Assembly: GCF_013002715.1 (NCBI RefSeq)
Contig: NZ_JABENB010000001.1
Location: 186,001-250,000 of the forward strand
Length of the DNA stretch: 64,000 nucleotides
Direction: 5' to 3'
Source of the DNA: Flexivirga aerilata
GTDB taxonomy: Bacteria > Actinomycetota > Actinomycetes > Actinomycetales > Dermatophilaceae
Shown: piece after piece, positions 16,493-26,199 of the stretch
Position numbering within the stretch: position 1 is the stretch's first letter
Layout: every line of letters begins with the position of its first letter
Notes under the pieces: model-generated
The model's database searches: none
The model's input: the letters and a program-made list of their open reading frames with translations, nothing else
Told to the model about the DNA's origin: nothing
Position numbers and translations under genes: made by a program

Positions 16493-17884
16493 ATGACTCG
16501 GGACGACCGCGGCGCATTCGACGACTTCTCGTTCGATGACGTGGCTGGCCAACGACGCCTACCCCAGCATGGCGAGCATGCCGCCGGCGCCCGCCGGGAG
16601 CCCGAGCAGCGGTCCGGGACACCGCGATCCACCGCGCAGGGATCCACCGCGCAGGCAACCGCCGAGACGACCGAACCCGATACGCGCCAGGAGCCCCAGC
16701 AGCCCCGGCAGCCGGCAAGCCCCGCCCCGTTCGCCGACGAGGACCTCAGCGCGCTGCCGGGCGCCGCACCGTCGGGTTCCGGCGGCTCCGACGGACCGGG
16801 CAGCTCCGGCAGTTCGGGAGGCGGCTCCGGTCGGGGTGGCGACGGCGGCTCCGGTGGCGCGGGCGGCTCCGGCCGCGGCCGCCGCGGCGGGAGGAAGACC
16901 AGAAAGAAAGCCGGCTGGCTGAAAGTCACCCTGCTCACCCTGCTGTCGATGGTGCTGGTGATCGCGCTCGCGCTCGGCGGCTTCCTGCTCTACCTCAACC
17001 ACGTGCTGGGCTCCAACATCAAACACGGCGCCGCACTGCCGAGCAGCACGGTGAAACCCGCTGCGGACGCGGGAGATTCGCAGAACATCCTGCTCATGGG
17101 CAGCGACACCCGCTCCACCGACGTGAAGAACACCACCGACGGGCGCTCCGACGTCATACAGCTGGTGCACATCAGCAGCGGCAACAAGGCCGTGCAGGTC
17201 ATCCACTTCCCCCGCGACATGTACGTCTCGATCCCGGGGCACGGCAAGAACAAGATCAACGCGGCCTACGCCTACGGCGGTCCGGCGCTGCTCGCGCAGA
17301 CCATCTCGGATCTGCTCGGCGGGGTGGTGATCAACCGCTACGCGATGATCGACTTCAAGGGTTTCGCCGACCTGACCGACGACCTCGGCGGCGTGAACGT
17401 CTACGTCGCCCAGCCGTTCAACGAGAAGGGTTACGGCAACTTCAAGCAGGGCTACAACATGATGAACGGCGAGCAGGCGCTCGGCTTCGTGCGCGAGCGC
17501 CACCAGCTCGCCCAGGGCGACGTCGACCGCGGCCGCAACCAGCAGGCCTGGATCAGCGCGGTGGTCAAGAAGACGCTCTCGGCCGGCACCCTGCTCAACC
17601 CGGTCAAGCTGACCGACACGGTCAAGGACCTCACCAAGTACACGACCGTCGACCAGGGCACCTCGACCGCCGACATCCGCAACCTGGCCTTCGACCTGCG
17701 CAACCTGCGCTCGGGCGACATCACCTATTACACGGCGCCGCTCGACGCGAACAACCCGTTCGGCAACGACCCGGTCGCGGGCTCGATCGACAACGTCGAC
17801 ATGGCGCAGATCAAGCGGCTCGGGCAGGCGATCTACCACGACAAGATGACGTCCTACACCTCCGGCAGGAACGACATCCGCTGA
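16493..17884 (+). CDS. LytR-CpsA-Psr (LCP) family cell-wall ligase
   Basis: 463-residue membrane protein. A long disordered cytoplasmic region (1-140) is rich in Pro, Gln and then Gly/Ser; a basic stretch (RGGRKTRKK) leads to one transmembrane helix (about 144-168); an extracellular LCP domain (about 195-400) has RSDVIQLVHI and PRDMYVSIPG, with the conserved Arg/Asp residues that bind the polyprenyl pyrophosphate, then FVRERHQLAQGDVDRGRNQQ. LCP enzymes attach polymers from lipid carriers to peptidoglycan. There is no C-terminal LytR_C domain. Which polymer is transferred is unknown. The upstream TACACT gives a leaderless ATG start. Confidence 0.9.
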   Translation: MTRDDRGAFDDFSFDDVAGQRRLPQHGEHAAGARREPEQRSGTPRSTAQGSTAQATAETTEPDTRQEPQQPRQPASPAPFADEDLSALPGAAPSGSGGSDGPGSSGSSGGGSGRGGDGGSGGAGGSGRGRRGGRKTRKKAGWLKVTLLTLLSMVLVIALALGGFLLYLNHVLGSNIKHGAALPSSTVKPAADAGDSQNILLMGSDTRSTDVKNTTDGRSDVIQLVHISSGNKAVQVIHFPRDMYVSIPGHGKNKINAAYAYGGPALLAQTISDLLGGVVINRYAMIDFKGFADLTDDLGGVNVYVAQPFNEKGYGNFKQGYNMMNGEQALGFVRERHQLAQGDVDRGRNQQAWISAVVKKTLSAGTLLNPVKLTDTVKDLTKYTTVDQGTSTADIRNLAFDLRNLRSGDITYYTAPLDANNPFGNDPVAGSIDNVDMAQIKRLGQAIYHDKMTSYTSGRNDIR

Positions 17885-17911
17885 CGACCGGCTGACCGAT
17901 CAGCGGCTGAC

Positions 17912-17917
17912 TACGAT
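17912..17917 (+). promoter_or_regulatory. -10 box that fixes the nitrobindin start
   Basis: TACGAT overlaps a possible ATG at 17916 and is 7 nt from the GTG at 17925. The spacing favours the GTG as a leaderless start. Confidence 0.5.
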
Positions 17918-17924
17918 GGGCCGG

Positions 17925-18503
17925 GTGCCGATCGAACTCGACCCGACCATGCATCCCGATCTCGCACCGCTCGCCTGGCTGCTCGGCCAGTGGGAGGGCA
18001 CCGGCATCGCCGGCTACCCCGACCAGGAGGAGGTGCAGTTCGTTCAGCAGGTGAGCTGCACCCACGAGGGCGGGCCGTTCCTGCGCTGGGAGGCGCGTAG
18101 CTGGCGCCTCGGCGCCGACGGCGGGCGCGGCGAGCTCTTCGAGACCGAGCTGGGTTTCTGGCGCCCGCTGCCCGACTCCGAGGTCGAGCTGCTGCTCACG
18201 CACCCGACCGGCGTCGTCGAGCTCTACTACGGCAAGACCGAGCCGGCCAAGGCCGAGTTGCGCACCGACGGGGTGCTGCGCAGCCCGAGCGCGCGTGAAT
18301 ACACCGCGGGTCACCGTCTCTACGGCTACGTGCAGGGCGGACTGATGTGGGCGGCCGACATCGCCGCGATGGGTCACCCGCTGCAGAGTTACGCCTCCGC
18401 GCAGCTGCAGCGCGCCGCCGGGCCGGTCTTCACCGACGACGCGGGCGACGAGCCGCCGGCCGATGCCGGCGCGCCGGACGAGTCGCCCAAGGGCGAGGTA
18501 TGA
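17925..18503 (+). CDS. nitrobindin-like heme-binding beta-barrel protein
   Basis: 192-residue FABP-like beta barrel of the DUF1794/nitrobindin family. These proteins bind ferric heme and isomerise peroxynitrite to nitrate. Seen: the N-terminal barrel motif GQWEGTG (21-27), FLRWEARSW, and the C-terminal heme-ligand region MGHPLQSYASAQL, where the His is expected to bind iron. An acidic tail (about 175-192) follows. GTG 17925 is chosen over ATG 17916 because the latter lies within the -10 box. The stop codon is read from a GTATGACG octamer (18498-18505). It converges with the next gene at 3-bp distance. Confidence 0.85.
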   Translation: MPIELDPTMHPDLAPLAWLLGQWEGTGIAGYPDQEEVQFVQQVSCTHEGGPFLRWEARSWRLGADGGRGELFETELGFWRPLPDSEVELLLTHPTGVVELYYGKTEPAKAELRTDGVLRSPSAREYTAGHRLYGYVQGGLMWAADIAAMGHPLQSYASAQLQRAAGPVFTDDAGDEPPADAGAPDESPKGEV

Positions 18504-18506
18504 CGC

Positions 18507-19295
18507 TCAGCGATTGATCGCCCACTGCGCGGCGTAGGCGACGACGCCCGTCGAGAGCACGGCGGCTGCGCCATACGCCAGGCGGGCGGCGGGCTCGGTC
18601 GCCGGCAGCCCCGACAGCACGCGGCGCACCGCGGTGGCGACCGCCGCGGCGACCAGGCCGGCGATGAGCAGGACGTTCCAGTGGCCGTCGGTGCCGATGC
18701 CGACCAGCACGCCGACGGCGGCACCGAGCAGCAGGCCCACCGGCAGCACCCACTCCGCGGACGCCCCGCGGCCGAGCAGCGCCTCGGCGACCAGGCCGAG
18801 CGCGCTCGCCCCGGCGACCACCGCGACCGCGTGGTCGCCGAAGGGATGGGACGCGGCACCGGCGTAGAAGGCACCGCTGGCGAGCAGCGCCAGCCCGAGT
18901 GCGCTGCCGGCGAGCGACACCACCAACTGGTGGCGTCCGTCGGTGCGCAGCAGTTCGTGCAGGAAGGCCAGCACCAGCGCGATCGCGAGCACCACGCTGA
19001 GTGCCCGCATGCCGTCCTCTCCGTCACCGGAGAAGGCCACGATGCCGGCCGCGCCGAGGGCGCCGACCGCGAGCACCGCACTGGTGCCGGGTGGTCGCGG
19101 CAGATCGAGCAGCACCGGCCAGCCCCAGGCCAGCACCAGGCCGGCGAGCAGTCCGGCATACGCGGTCACGTCGTGCCCGGTGTAGGCGCCGAGGATCAGC
19201 AGCGCGGCCGCGATCAGCCCGGCGACCACGCCGAGCGGGGCGGCGGTGAGACGGGCGGTTGACGCGGTCACGCTGGCGGATGGCACAGGGGGCAT
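18507..19295 (-). CDS. polytopic membrane protein of unknown function
   Basis: 262 residues with about eight hydrophobic segments and few charges, an integral membrane protein without a recognised transporter motif. The ATG at 19295 is 7 bp after the stop of the MoaD/ThiS gene, preceded by GGGAGG, so the two form an operon. Readings upstream of this ATG are shadows of that gene. Function not assigned. Confidence 0.75.
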   Translation of the reverse strand: MPPVPSASVTASTARLTAAPLGVVAGLIAAALLILGAYTGHDVTAYAGLLAGLVLAWGWPVLLDLPRPPGTSAVLAVGALGAAGIVAFSGDGEDGMRALSVVLAIALVLAFLHELLRTDGRHQLVVSLAGSALGLALLASGAFYAGAASHPFGDHAVAVVAGASALGLVAEALLGRGASAEWVLPVGLLLGAAVGVLVGIGTDGHWNVLLIAGLVAAAVATAVRRVLSGLPATEPAARLAYGAAAVLSTGVVAYAAQWAINR

Positions 19296-19302
19296 CCTCC
19301 CA

Positions 19303-19542
19303 TCACCCGCCGGCGAACGGCGGCAGCACCTCGACGGTGCTCCCGGCCGCGAACGCCGCGCCGGGCTCGACCCGGCGGCCGTCCACCAGCAGCGAGGCGA
19401 CCGCGAAGACCGGGGCAAGCTTGGGGTGCGCGGCCACGGCGGCGGCGCGCAGTTCGTCGGTGTTCGCGGCGTCGAGGGTCTCCTCGTGCACGCCGGCGGC
19501 CGCCTGGGCGCCGGCCCAATAGCGGACCGTGACCTGCTGCAT
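19303..19542 (-). CDS. MoaD/ThiS family sulfur-carrier protein
   Basis: 79-residue ubiquitin-fold protein ending in Gly-Gly (PPFAGG), the tail that is adenylated and thiocarboxylated in MoaD and ThiS. The core has the expected VTVRYWAGAQAAAGV start and VEVLPPFAGG end. It may serve molybdopterin synthase or another sulfur transfer; no moaE, thiF or other cofactor genes are nearby, so the pathway is open. AGAAAGG precedes the ATG. It is divergent from glnR. Confidence 0.8.
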   Translation of the reverse strand: MQQVTVRYWAGAQAAAGVHEETLDAANTDELRAAAVAAHPKLAPVFAVASLLVDGRRVEPGAAFAAGSTVEVLPPFAGG

Positions 19543-19672
19543 GAAGGGCCTTTCTGCGTGTGCGGCGCGGTGTGGCGCCGGTCACCGCGGGGGCGAACCC
19601 GGTGAGCGACGCCGGCGGATTCTCTATTGTTGCAAGGTATGACGTCATCCCCGGACCACGGATAGCCGTCTC

Positions 19673-20380
19673 GTGGCCCGCCTCCTGCTGCTCACCGACT
19701 CGCCGGGCGCGAGTGTCGAGGTGCTGCCCGCGCTCGGCCTGCTGGGCCACCGGGTGCGCATCCTGCCGCCGGAGCCGCAGGCGCTCGTCGAGCCGCCGGA
19801 CTGCGACGTGGTGCTGGTCGACGCCCGCCGCGACCTGGCCGGCGCCCGCGGCCTCAGCCGGCTACTGCGCACGAGCGGGCAGTCAGCGCCGCTGCTGGCG
19901 GTCTTTACCGAGGGCGGGCTGGCCGCACTCACCGCGGAGTGGCAGATCGACGACGTGATCCTCGAAACCGCGGGCCCGGCCGAGGTGGAGGCCCGCATCC
20001 GGCTGGCGACCAGCCGGGCCGCCCCCGAGGAGTCCGACGAACCGGCCCGCATCACCGCCGGCGAACTGACCATCGACGAGGAGGCGTATGCCGCGCGGAT
20101 CCGCGGCCGCACGCTCGACCTGACCTACAAGGAGTTCGAGCTGCTCAAGCACCTCGCGGCCCACCCGGGGCGGGTCTTCACCCGGGCCCAGCTGCTGCAG
20201 GAGGTGTGGGGCTACGACTACTTCGGCGGCACCCGCACGGTCGACGTGCACGTGCGCCGCCTGCGCGCGAAGCTCGGCCCGGAACACGAGGCGCTGATCG
20301 GCACCGTCCGCAACGTCGGCTACCGCTTCGTCGGCTCGTCCGAGCAGCGGCAGCAGCAGGAGGCGCCGAGCAACGCGTGA
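19673..20380 (+). CDS. glnR: GlnR-like atypical OmpR-family regulator
   Basis: 235 residues: a degenerate receiver domain (about 1-115) and a winged helix (about 130-225, with [25 protein letters not shown] and [19 protein letters not shown]). Asp50 is kept, but the Lys-Pro pair and much of the acidic pocket are absent, as in GlnR, the orphan nitrogen regulator that works without phosphorylation. The gene order glnR-mshD is the same in M. tuberculosis (Rv0818-Rv0819). It probably controls nitrogen assimilation genes elsewhere. The GTG start is supported by frame conservation; a -10-like GATAGC is 6 nt upstream. Confidence 0.85.
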   Translation: MARLLLLTDSPGASVEVLPALGLLGHRVRILPPEPQALVEPPDCDVVLVDARRDLAGARGLSRLLRTSGQSAPLLAVFTEGGLAALTAEWQIDDVILETAGPAEVEARIRLATSRAAPEESDEPARITAGELTIDEEAYAARIRGRTLDLTYKEFELLKHLAAHPGRVFTRAQLLQEVWGYDYFGGTRTVDVHVRRLRAKLGPEHEALIGTVRNVGYRFVGSSEQRQQQEAPSNA

Positions 20381-20398
20381 CCGGGCGGCGTCATACGC

Positions 20399-20602
20399 GT
20401 GCACAACCCGCGACGGTCGCGCCCTACGCACGCCCCACCACCCGAAACCGTGCACAACCCGCAACGGTCGCGCCCTACGCACGCCCCGCCACCCGAAACC
20501 GTGCACAACCCGCAACGGTCGCGACGTCTGCACGCCCCGGCACCCGCAACCGTGCACAACCCGCAACGGTCGCGACCTATGCACGCGCCGCCACCCGTGC
20601 GG
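20399..20602. repeat. four tandem copies of a 51-bp repeat
   Basis: Units start with GTGCACAACCCGC at 20399, 20450, 20501 and 20552, each exactly 51 bp (17 codons), with about 85-95 % identity by eye. The array fills the glnR-mshD gap and is open in the mshD frame, so it could encode four copies of a 17-residue basic, Pro-rich repeat fused to MshD. The GTG at 20615 with its own promoter-like box makes that less likely. There are no spacers, so it is not CRISPR. Confidence 0.9.
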
Positions 20603-20614
20603 CAGGATGATCCC

Positions 20615-21520
20615 GTGACTGCCGCACCCCCACCTGCCGCCGACGAACTCCTCGCCATCGCCGCCCGCGCCACCGCCGCCGACCGCGTCGAACCCTTTTC
20701 GGAGGCAACGCGATTGGCGTTGCGGCACACCGAGCCCCAGCACGTGATCCGCACCGACGGAGCCGTCACCGCCGGCGCGTATGTCGCGGACGACGGCTCG
20801 GCCGAGATCGTCGTCGACCCCGACCACCGCCGCCGCGGCCACGGCGAGCGCCTCGCCACCGAGGTGCTCGAGCAGCGGCCGGACGCCCGGCTGTGGGCGC
20901 ACGGCGACCTGCTCGGCGCCCGGGCGATCGCGGACAAGCTCGGGCTGCAGGTGGTGCGCAACCTGTGGCAGATGCGCCGCGCGGTCGACGCCGACCCGCA
21001 GATCGCCGCGCCGCAGGTGCCGGAGGGCTTCACCGCGCGCACCTTCCGCCCCGGCGACGAGGATGCCTGGCTCGATCTCAACGCGCGCGCGTTCGTGCAC
21101 CACCCCGAGCAGGGCCGTATGACGAGGGCCGACCTCGACGAACGGATGTCGGAGGAGTGGTGGGACCCGCAGGGCCTGATCCTGATCGTCGACGACACCA
21201 CCGGCGACCCCGCCGCCTCGGCTCCTCCTCCAGCCGAAGCTCGCGGGCTCGCCCCGGCTGGCATCGTCGCCTCGCACTGGACCAAGATCGAGCCGGCCGA
21301 CCCGGCCGAGGGCGAGGTCTACGTCGTCGCGGTCGACCCGGGCCGGCAGGGCCACGGCCTGGGAAAGGTCGTCACCGCGCTCGGCCTGCAGCACCTGAAA
21401 AGCCGTGGAGTGCAACGCATTTCCCTCTACGTGGAGGGCGACAACGAGCCGGCGGTCGCGACCTACACCCGGCTCGGTTTCGCCCGGAGCGCCGTCGACG
21501 TGATGTACGCGCGGCCTTAG
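20615..21520 (+). CDS. mshD: mycothiol synthase MshD
   Basis: 301-residue protein of two GNAT acetyltransferase domains (about 1-140 and 150-301) that acetylates Cys-GlcN-Ins to complete mycothiol. Acetyl-CoA-binding patterns RRRGHGERL in the first half and RQGHGLGKV in the second are clear, and the C-terminal [18 protein letters not shown] is typical of MshD. Start: GTG 20615 with AGGAT 6 nt upstream; the frame is open farther up through the 51-bp repeats, which would add 72 residues. glnR-mshD order matches mycobacteria. The first pathway enzyme, MshA, is also in this window. Confidence 0.92.
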   Translation: MTAAPPPAADELLAIAARATAADRVEPFSEATRLALRHTEPQHVIRTDGAVTAGAYVADDGSAEIVVDPDHRRRGHGERLATEVLEQRPDARLWAHGDLLGARAIADKLGLQVVRNLWQMRRAVDADPQIAAPQVPEGFTARTFRPGDEDAWLDLNARAFVHHPEQGRMTRADLDERMSEEWWDPQGLILIVDDTTGDPAASAPPPAEARGLAPAGIVASHWTKIEPADPAEGEVYVVAVDPGRQGHGLGKVVTALGLQHLKSRGVQRISLYVEGDNEPAVATYTRLGFARSAVDVMYARP

Positions 21521-21544
21521 GCTGCGGCCCCGCCCGAGCTTTGC

Positions 21545-21550
21545 AACGAT
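21545..21550 (+). promoter_or_regulatory. -10 box of a leaderless promoter for ppk
   Basis: AACGAT with a 7-nt spacer to the ATG at 21558. Confidence 0.45.
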
Positions 21551-21557
21551 AGGGACC

Positions 21558-23825
21558 ATGGACGCCACGGAGCCGGCCACTTCTCCCGCCGTCGACCCGG
21601 CCACTCAGACGGCAGCCAGCGACGCGTCGCTGGTGCGACTGCAGACCCGCGCGGCCCAGCGCGCCCGCGGCGCGAACGGCCGCTTCATCCGGGTCGCCCC
21701 CGAGCTGGAGAAACCGGACGAGCACCTGCCCGACGACCGGTTCCTCGACCGCGAGATCTCGTGGCTGCAGTTCAACGAGCGCGTCCTGCAGCTGGCCGGC
21801 GACCCGCTGGTGCCGCTGCTCGAACGCGCCCGCTTCCTCGCGATCTTCGCCAGCAACCTCGACGAGTTCTTCATGGTGCGGGTCGCCGGCCTGAAGCGCC
21901 GCATCGCCACCGGCCTCGCCGTCCGCTCCGCATCGGGGCTCGAGCCGCGCGAGGTGCTCGACGAGATCAGCAACGCCGCTCACGAGCTGATGCAGGTGCA
22001 CGCGCGGATGTTCCAGACCCACATCCGGCCCGCGCTGGCCGACGAGGGCATCCGCATCGTCCGCCCCGGCGAGTGGACCGAGGGCGACCGCGAGCACCTC
22101 AACACGCTGTTCCGCAACCAGATCTACCCGGTGCTGACCCCGCTCGCGGTCGACCCGGCCCACCCGTTCCCCTACATCTCCGGCCTGTCGCTCAACCTCG
22201 CGGTCGTGCTGATCAACCCCAAGACCGGCCGCGAGCACTTCGCCCGCGTCAAGGTGCCGCCGCTGCTCCCCCGGCTGATCAAACTGCCTGCGGGCGAGCA
22301 GGACGACAAGCTGTATGACGCGCGTTTCGTGGCGATCGAGGACGTCATGGCCGAGCACCTGCAATACCTCTTCCCCGGCATGGAGGTGCGCGAGCACTTC
22401 ACCTTCCGGGTCACCCGCAACGAGGACCTCGAGGTCGAGGAGGACGACGCCGAAAACCTCCTCACCGCGCTGGAGAAGGAGCTCACCCGCCGGCGCTTCG
22501 GGCCACCGGTGCGCCTCGAGGTCGCCGACGACATGGACGACCACGTGATGGACCTGCTGGTGCGCGAGCTCGGCGTCCGCGACGACGAGGTCTACCGCCT
22601 GCCTGAGCCGCTCGACCTGCGGGGGCTGAACACCGTTGCCGATCTTGACCGTTCGGAGTTGCGCTGGCCACCGTTCGTCGCCAAGGCGCACCCCGACCTC
22701 GCACCGGTCGAGCGGTCCGCACAGTCCGACGTGATGGACGCGATGCGGGCCGGCGACATCCTGCTGCACCACCCCTACGACTCGTTCTCGACGTCGGTGC
22801 AGGCCTTCATCGAGCAGGCGGCTGCCGACCCGCACGTGCTCGCGATCAAGCAGACGCTCTACCGCACCAGCGGTGACTCGCCGATCATCGACGCCCTCAT
22901 CGACGCCGCCGAGTCCGGCAAGCAGGTGCTCGCCGTGGTGGAGATCAAGGCCCGCTTCGACGAGGAGAACAACATCACCTGGGCCCGCAAGCTGGAGCGC
23001 GCGGGCGTGCACGTGGTCTACGGCATGGTCGGGCTGAAGACCCACGCCAAGCTGTGCCTCGTCGTGCGCGAGGAGGGCGGCGAGATGCGCCGCTACGCGC
23101 ACGTCGGCACCGGCAACTACAACCCCAAAACCGCTCGCCTCTATGAGGATCTGGGTCTGCTGACCACCGACCGCGAGGTCGGCGAGGACCTGTCGCGGTT
23201 GTTCAACCAGCTGTCCGGCATGGCTCCGCGCAGCAAGTTCAAGCGGCTGCTGGTCGCGCCGCGCTCGGTGCGCACCGGCCTGATCGAGCAGATCGAGCGC
23301 ACCATCGCCGCGGCGCGGGACGGCAAGCAGGCGCGGGTGCAGATCAAGGTCAACTCGATGGTCGACGAGGAGGTCATCGACGCCCTCTACCGCGCGTCGC
23401 AGGCCGGGGTCGACGTCGACATCTGGGTGCGCGGCATCTGCGCCATACGGCCCGGGGTGGAGGGACTGTCCGACCGCATCACCGTGCGGTCGATCCTCGG
23501 CCGGTTCCTGGAGCACTCGCGGGTGTTCCGCTTCGCGATCGAGGGCGAGGACGACGTCGTCTTCATCGGCAGCGCCGACATGATGCACCGCAACCTGGAC
23601 CGCCGCGTCGAGGCGCTGGTGCGGCTGCAGTCGCCCAAGCACATCGAGACCCTCAGCCGGCTGCTGGACCAGGCGATGTCACCGGACACCTCCTCCTGGC
23701 ACCTGCACGGCGACGGCCGCTGGGAGCGGCACCACCTCGACGGCGAGGGCAATCCGCTGCCCGACCTGCAGGCCGGGCTCGTCGAGAGCTACGCCAAACG
23801 CAAGCGCAAGGCCCGCCGCCGGTGA
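21558..23825 (+). CDS. ppk: polyphosphate kinase 1
   Basis: 755-residue enzyme that reversibly polymerises the gamma phosphate of ATP into polyphosphate. All PPK1 regions are visible: N-terminal helical domain ([17 protein letters not shown]), [16 protein letters not shown], the catalytic domains with [40 protein letters not shown] and the His-containing HVGTGNYN, and the second HKD-like motif [13 protein letters not shown]. It overlaps mutT1 by 4 nt (GTGA). With phoU, senX3-regX3 and pstSCAB nearby it ties phosphate storage to uptake. The same ppk-mutT1 order exists in mycobacteria. Confidence 0.96.
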   Translation: MDATEPATSPAVDPATQTAASDASLVRLQTRAAQRARGANGRFIRVAPELEKPDEHLPDDRFLDREISWLQFNERVLQLAGDPLVPLLERARFLAIFASNLDEFFMVRVAGLKRRIATGLAVRSASGLEPREVLDEISNAAHELMQVHARMFQTHIRPALADEGIRIVRPGEWTEGDREHLNTLFRNQIYPVLTPLAVDPAHPFPYISGLSLNLAVVLINPKTGREHFARVKVPPLLPRLIKLPAGEQDDKLYDARFVAIEDVMAEHLQYLFPGMEVREHFTFRVTRNEDLEVEEDDAENLLTALEKELTRRRFGPPVRLEVADDMDDHVMDLLVRELGVRDDEVYRLPEPLDLRGLNTVADLDRSELRWPPFVAKAHPDLAPVERSAQSDVMDAMRAGDILLHHPYDSFSTSVQAFIEQAAADPHVLAIKQTLYRTSGDSPIIDALIDAAESGKQVLAVVEIKARFDEENNITWARKLERAGVHVVYGMVGLKTHAKLCLVVREEGGEMRRYAHVGTGNYNPKTARLYEDLGLLTTDREVGEDLSRLFNQLSGMAPRSKFKRLLVAPRSVRTGLIEQIERTIAAARDGKQARVQIKVNSMVDEEVIDALYRASQAGVDVDIWVRGICAIRPGVEGLSDRITVRSILGRFLEHSRVFRFAIEGEDDVVFIGSADMMHRNLDRRVEALVRLQSPKHIETLSRLLDQAMSPDTSSWHLHGDGRWERHHLDGEGNPLPDLQAGLVESYAKRKRKARRR

Positions 23826-24796
23826 CGGCGCGCACCGTCACCCGGCGCCCGACCACGGTGCCGGCAGCCGGAGCCGTGCTCTGGCGCCGCAAGAACGACC
23901 AGCTGCAGGTCGCGCTGGTCCACCGGCCGAAGTACGACGACTGGTCGTGGGCCAAGGGCAAGCTCGACCCGGGCGAGACCTGGGTGAGCGCGGCGGCGCG
24001 AGAAGTGTTGGAGGAGACCGGCTTCCGGCCGCGCATCGGCATCCCCCTGCCGCGCTCGGTCTACTCGATGCAACGCGGCCAGCTCAAGGAGATCCGCTAC
24101 TGGGCCGCGGAGGTCATGGGCGGCAGCGGCGAGCTGGAGAACGAGATCGACGAGGTCGCGTGGCTGACCCCGGCGCAGGCGCAGACCCGTTTCAGCTACG
24201 TGCGCGACGCGCTGCAGCTGCAGGCGGTCGTCGACGCCGATCGCGGCAGGCTGCTGCAGACCTGGCCGCTCGTAGTGATCCGGCACGGCGACGCGGTGGC
24301 GCGCAAGGGCTGGTCCGGCGACGACTGGGACCGGCCGCTGGACGACCTCGGCAAGCGCCGCGCGCGGGCCCTCGTGCCGGTGCTTGCGGCATACGGCATC
24401 GAGCGGGTGGTGACCTCACCTTCCGCACGCTGTTACGCGACGGTGCAGCCGTATGCCGCAGCGGCCGGCCTGCGTCTGCGCACCAAGCGGGGGTTGTCCG
24501 AGGAGGGCTTCGCCGCCGAGCCGGCCAAGGCGACCCGGCACACCGACCGGGTGCTCGAGCACGGGGAGCCCGCGGCGATCTGCACCCACCGCCCGGTGCT
24601 GCCCGCCGTCCTCGCCGACCTGCGGCGACGCACGGCCCCGGGGTCCGCTGCCGCGCGGACCCTCGGCGAGGTGACCCGTGCCGGTATGGACAAGGGCGAG
24701 GCACTCGTCCTGCAGGTGGTCGGCACCGGCGCGACCGCCCGGGTGGTCAGCGTCGAGCGGCAGCGACCGGCAGGGGCGTTTCTTCCCACGTTGTAA
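23822..24796 (+). CDS. mutT1: MutT1-type Nudix hydrolase fused to a histidine phosphatase
   Basis: 324 residues with two domains. The N-terminal Nudix domain (about 12-140) has the full Nudix box at residues 46-67 ([20 protein letters not shown]). The C-terminal histidine-phosphatase domain (about 148-320) begins with [11 protein letters not shown] and has the later His in ICTHRPVL. The mycobacterial relative hydrolyses 8-oxo-dGTP and diadenosine polyphosphates, so it cleans the nucleotide pool. The start overlaps the ppk stop (GTGA). Confidence 0.9.
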   Translation: MTARTVTRRPTTVPAAGAVLWRRKNDQLQVALVHRPKYDDWSWAKGKLDPGETWVSAAAREVLEETGFRPRIGIPLPRSVYSMQRGQLKEIRYWAAEVMGGSGELENEIDEVAWLTPAQAQTRFSYVRDALQLQAVVDADRGRLLQTWPLVVIRHGDAVARKGWSGDDWDRPLDDLGKRRARALVPVLAAYGIERVVTSPSARCYATVQPYAAAAGLRLRTKRGLSEEGFAAEPAKATRHTDRVLEHGEPAAICTHRPVLPAVLADLRRRTAPGSAAARTLGEVTRAGMDKGEALVLQVVGTGATARVVSVERQRPAGAFLPTL

Positions 24797-24800
24797 CGGC

Positions 24801-24822
24801 ATTCACCCGTTGTTCACCAACT
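24801..24822 (+). promoter_or_regulatory. PHO-box-like direct repeat upstream of pstS
   Basis: ATTCACC (24801-24807) and GTTCACC (24812-24818) are 11 nt apart, with a weaker following unit. They lie 94-115 bp before the pstS start. The same repeat occurs upstream of senX3, so RegX3 control of pst is likely. Confidence 0.7.
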
Positions 24823-24915
24823 CGGCGGTAGTGCGTCACGCGGCGTCCCTACCGTCGGCGCGACGGGTCAATCGCTCGTCCTCGCTGACCTGGAATCCCT
24901 CGAAAGGCACCACTC

Positions 24916-26049
24916 GTGAAGATCACCCGTATCGGGCGCGCGTCCAGCGTCGCCGTTGTCGCGGCGCTCGCGCTCGCCGCCTGCGGTAGCTCCTCCAACA
25001 GCGACTCCTCCGGAAACTCGGCCGGGTCCGGTGGCTCGGGTTCGGGTGCGGCCGCTGGCTCGGCTACCGCTTCCGGCGCGGGGGACTGCTTCTCCGGCAG
25101 CCTGAACGCAGAGGGTTCGACCGCGCAGCAGAACGCGATCACCCAGGCGATCTCGAGCTACCAGACCAAGTGCAGCGGCGCCAAGGTGTCCTACAACGGC
25201 ACCGGCTCGGGCGCGGGCATCACGTCCTTCATCGCCAAGCAGGTCGACTTCGCCGGCTCCGACTCGGCGCTCAACGCCGACAAGGGCGAGCCGGCCAAGG
25301 CCAAGGCCGCCTGCGGCTCGGACGCGCTCAACCTGCCGATGGTCACCGGCCCGATCGCGGTCGCCTTCAACGTCAAGGGTGTCGACAAGCTCAACCTCAC
25401 GCCCGACCTGATCGCCAAGATCTTCTCCGGCAAGATCAAGAAGTGGAACGACCCGGCGATCGCCGCCGCCAACCAGGGCGCGAAGCTGCCCGACACCAAC
25501 ATCTCGGTGTTCTTCCGGTCGGACGAGTCGGGCACCACCGACAACTTCACCAACTACATGAACAAGACCGCCCCCACCGTGTGGACCGAGAAGAAGTCCA
25601 AGAAGTGGACCGGCACCGTCGGCCAGGGCAAGTCCAAGACCGCCGGCGTCGCCACCGCGGTCAAGGCCACCGACGGCGGCATCGGCTACATCGAGTGGGG
25701 CTACGCGGTCCAGAACAAGCTCCACTTCGCCTCGGTCAACGGCGTGGAGCTGACCGGCGCGTCGGCCGGCAACGCCGTCGAGGCCGCGAAGGTCGTCGGC
25801 ACGGGCAAGGACCTGTCGCTGAAGCTGGACTACACGACCAAGGAGGCCGGCGCCTACCCGATCGTCCTGGTCACCTACGAGATCGTCTGCTCCAAGTACG
25901 CCGACGCCACCAAGGGCAAGAACGTCAAGGCGTTCCTTTCCTACATGGCCTCGCCGGACTTCCAGAAGACGCTCGAGGGCGTCGGCGCGGCCCCGCTGCC
26001 CGCCGCGATCCAGACCAAGGTCGTCGACTCGATCAACTCGATCAGCTGA
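24916..26049 (+). CDS. pstS: phosphate-binding lipoprotein PstS
   Basis: 377-residue extracellular phosphate-binding protein of the Pst ABC transporter. The signal peptide ends in the lipobox LAAC (Cys23), followed by a Ser/Gly linker (about 24-55) that tethers the domain. Ligand-binding elements include AEGSTAQQNAI, YNGTGSGAGI, FAGSDSALN and FRSDESGTTDNF, typical of PstS. The GTG start at 24916 has AAAGG upstream. A PHO-box-like repeat about 100 bp upstream predicts phosphate-starvation control. A strong hairpin after the gene probably lowers pstCAB expression relative to pstS. Confidence 0.95.
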   Translation: MKITRIGRASSVAVVAALALAACGSSSNSDSSGNSAGSGGSGSGAAAGSATASGAGDCFSGSLNAEGSTAQQNAITQAISSYQTKCSGAKVSYNGTGSGAGITSFIAKQVDFAGSDSALNADKGEPAKAKAACGSDALNLPMVTGPIAVAFNVKGVDKLNLTPDLIAKIFSGKIKKWNDPAIAAANQGAKLPDTNISVFFRSDESGTTDNFTNYMNKTAPTVWTEKKSKKWTGTVGQGKSKTAGVATAVKATDGGIGYIEWGYAVQNKLHFASVNGVELTGASAGNAVEAAKVVGTGKDLSLKLDYTTKEAGAYPIVLVTYEIVCSKYADATKGKNVKAFLSYMASPDFQKTLEGVGAAPLPAAIQTKVVDSINSIS

Positions 26050-26065
26050 CGACCCGAGAGCATCA

Positions 26066-26104
26066 CCTGCGGGGGTATCGCGAACCACGCGATACCCCCG
26101 CAGG
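26066..26104 (+). terminator. intra-operon stem-loop between pstS and pstC
   Basis: A perfect 17-bp stem (26066-26082 with 26088-26104) and a 5-nt loop AACCA. Its position between the binding-protein gene and the permease genes suggests partial termination or 3' protection of the pstS message, giving more PstS than PstCAB. Confidence 0.8.
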
Positions 26105-26199
26105 CACGAGACCTGCATGATGAGAGCGAAACTCCCCGCCCCACGCACCATCAGCCGGCGATCAGGTATGACGCCGCCTGAGCACCTCACGGAGATCAG

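Noticed and set aside
20399..20602. Possible CRISPR array or coding gene of its own
   Set aside because: Perfect tandem periodicity without spacers; as a stand-alone protein it would be pure repeat.
21372..23642. A 756-codon open frame antisense to ppk
   Set aside because: High-GC shadow: ppk on the plus strand has every family motif, and the antisense translation has biased composition and no domain pattern.
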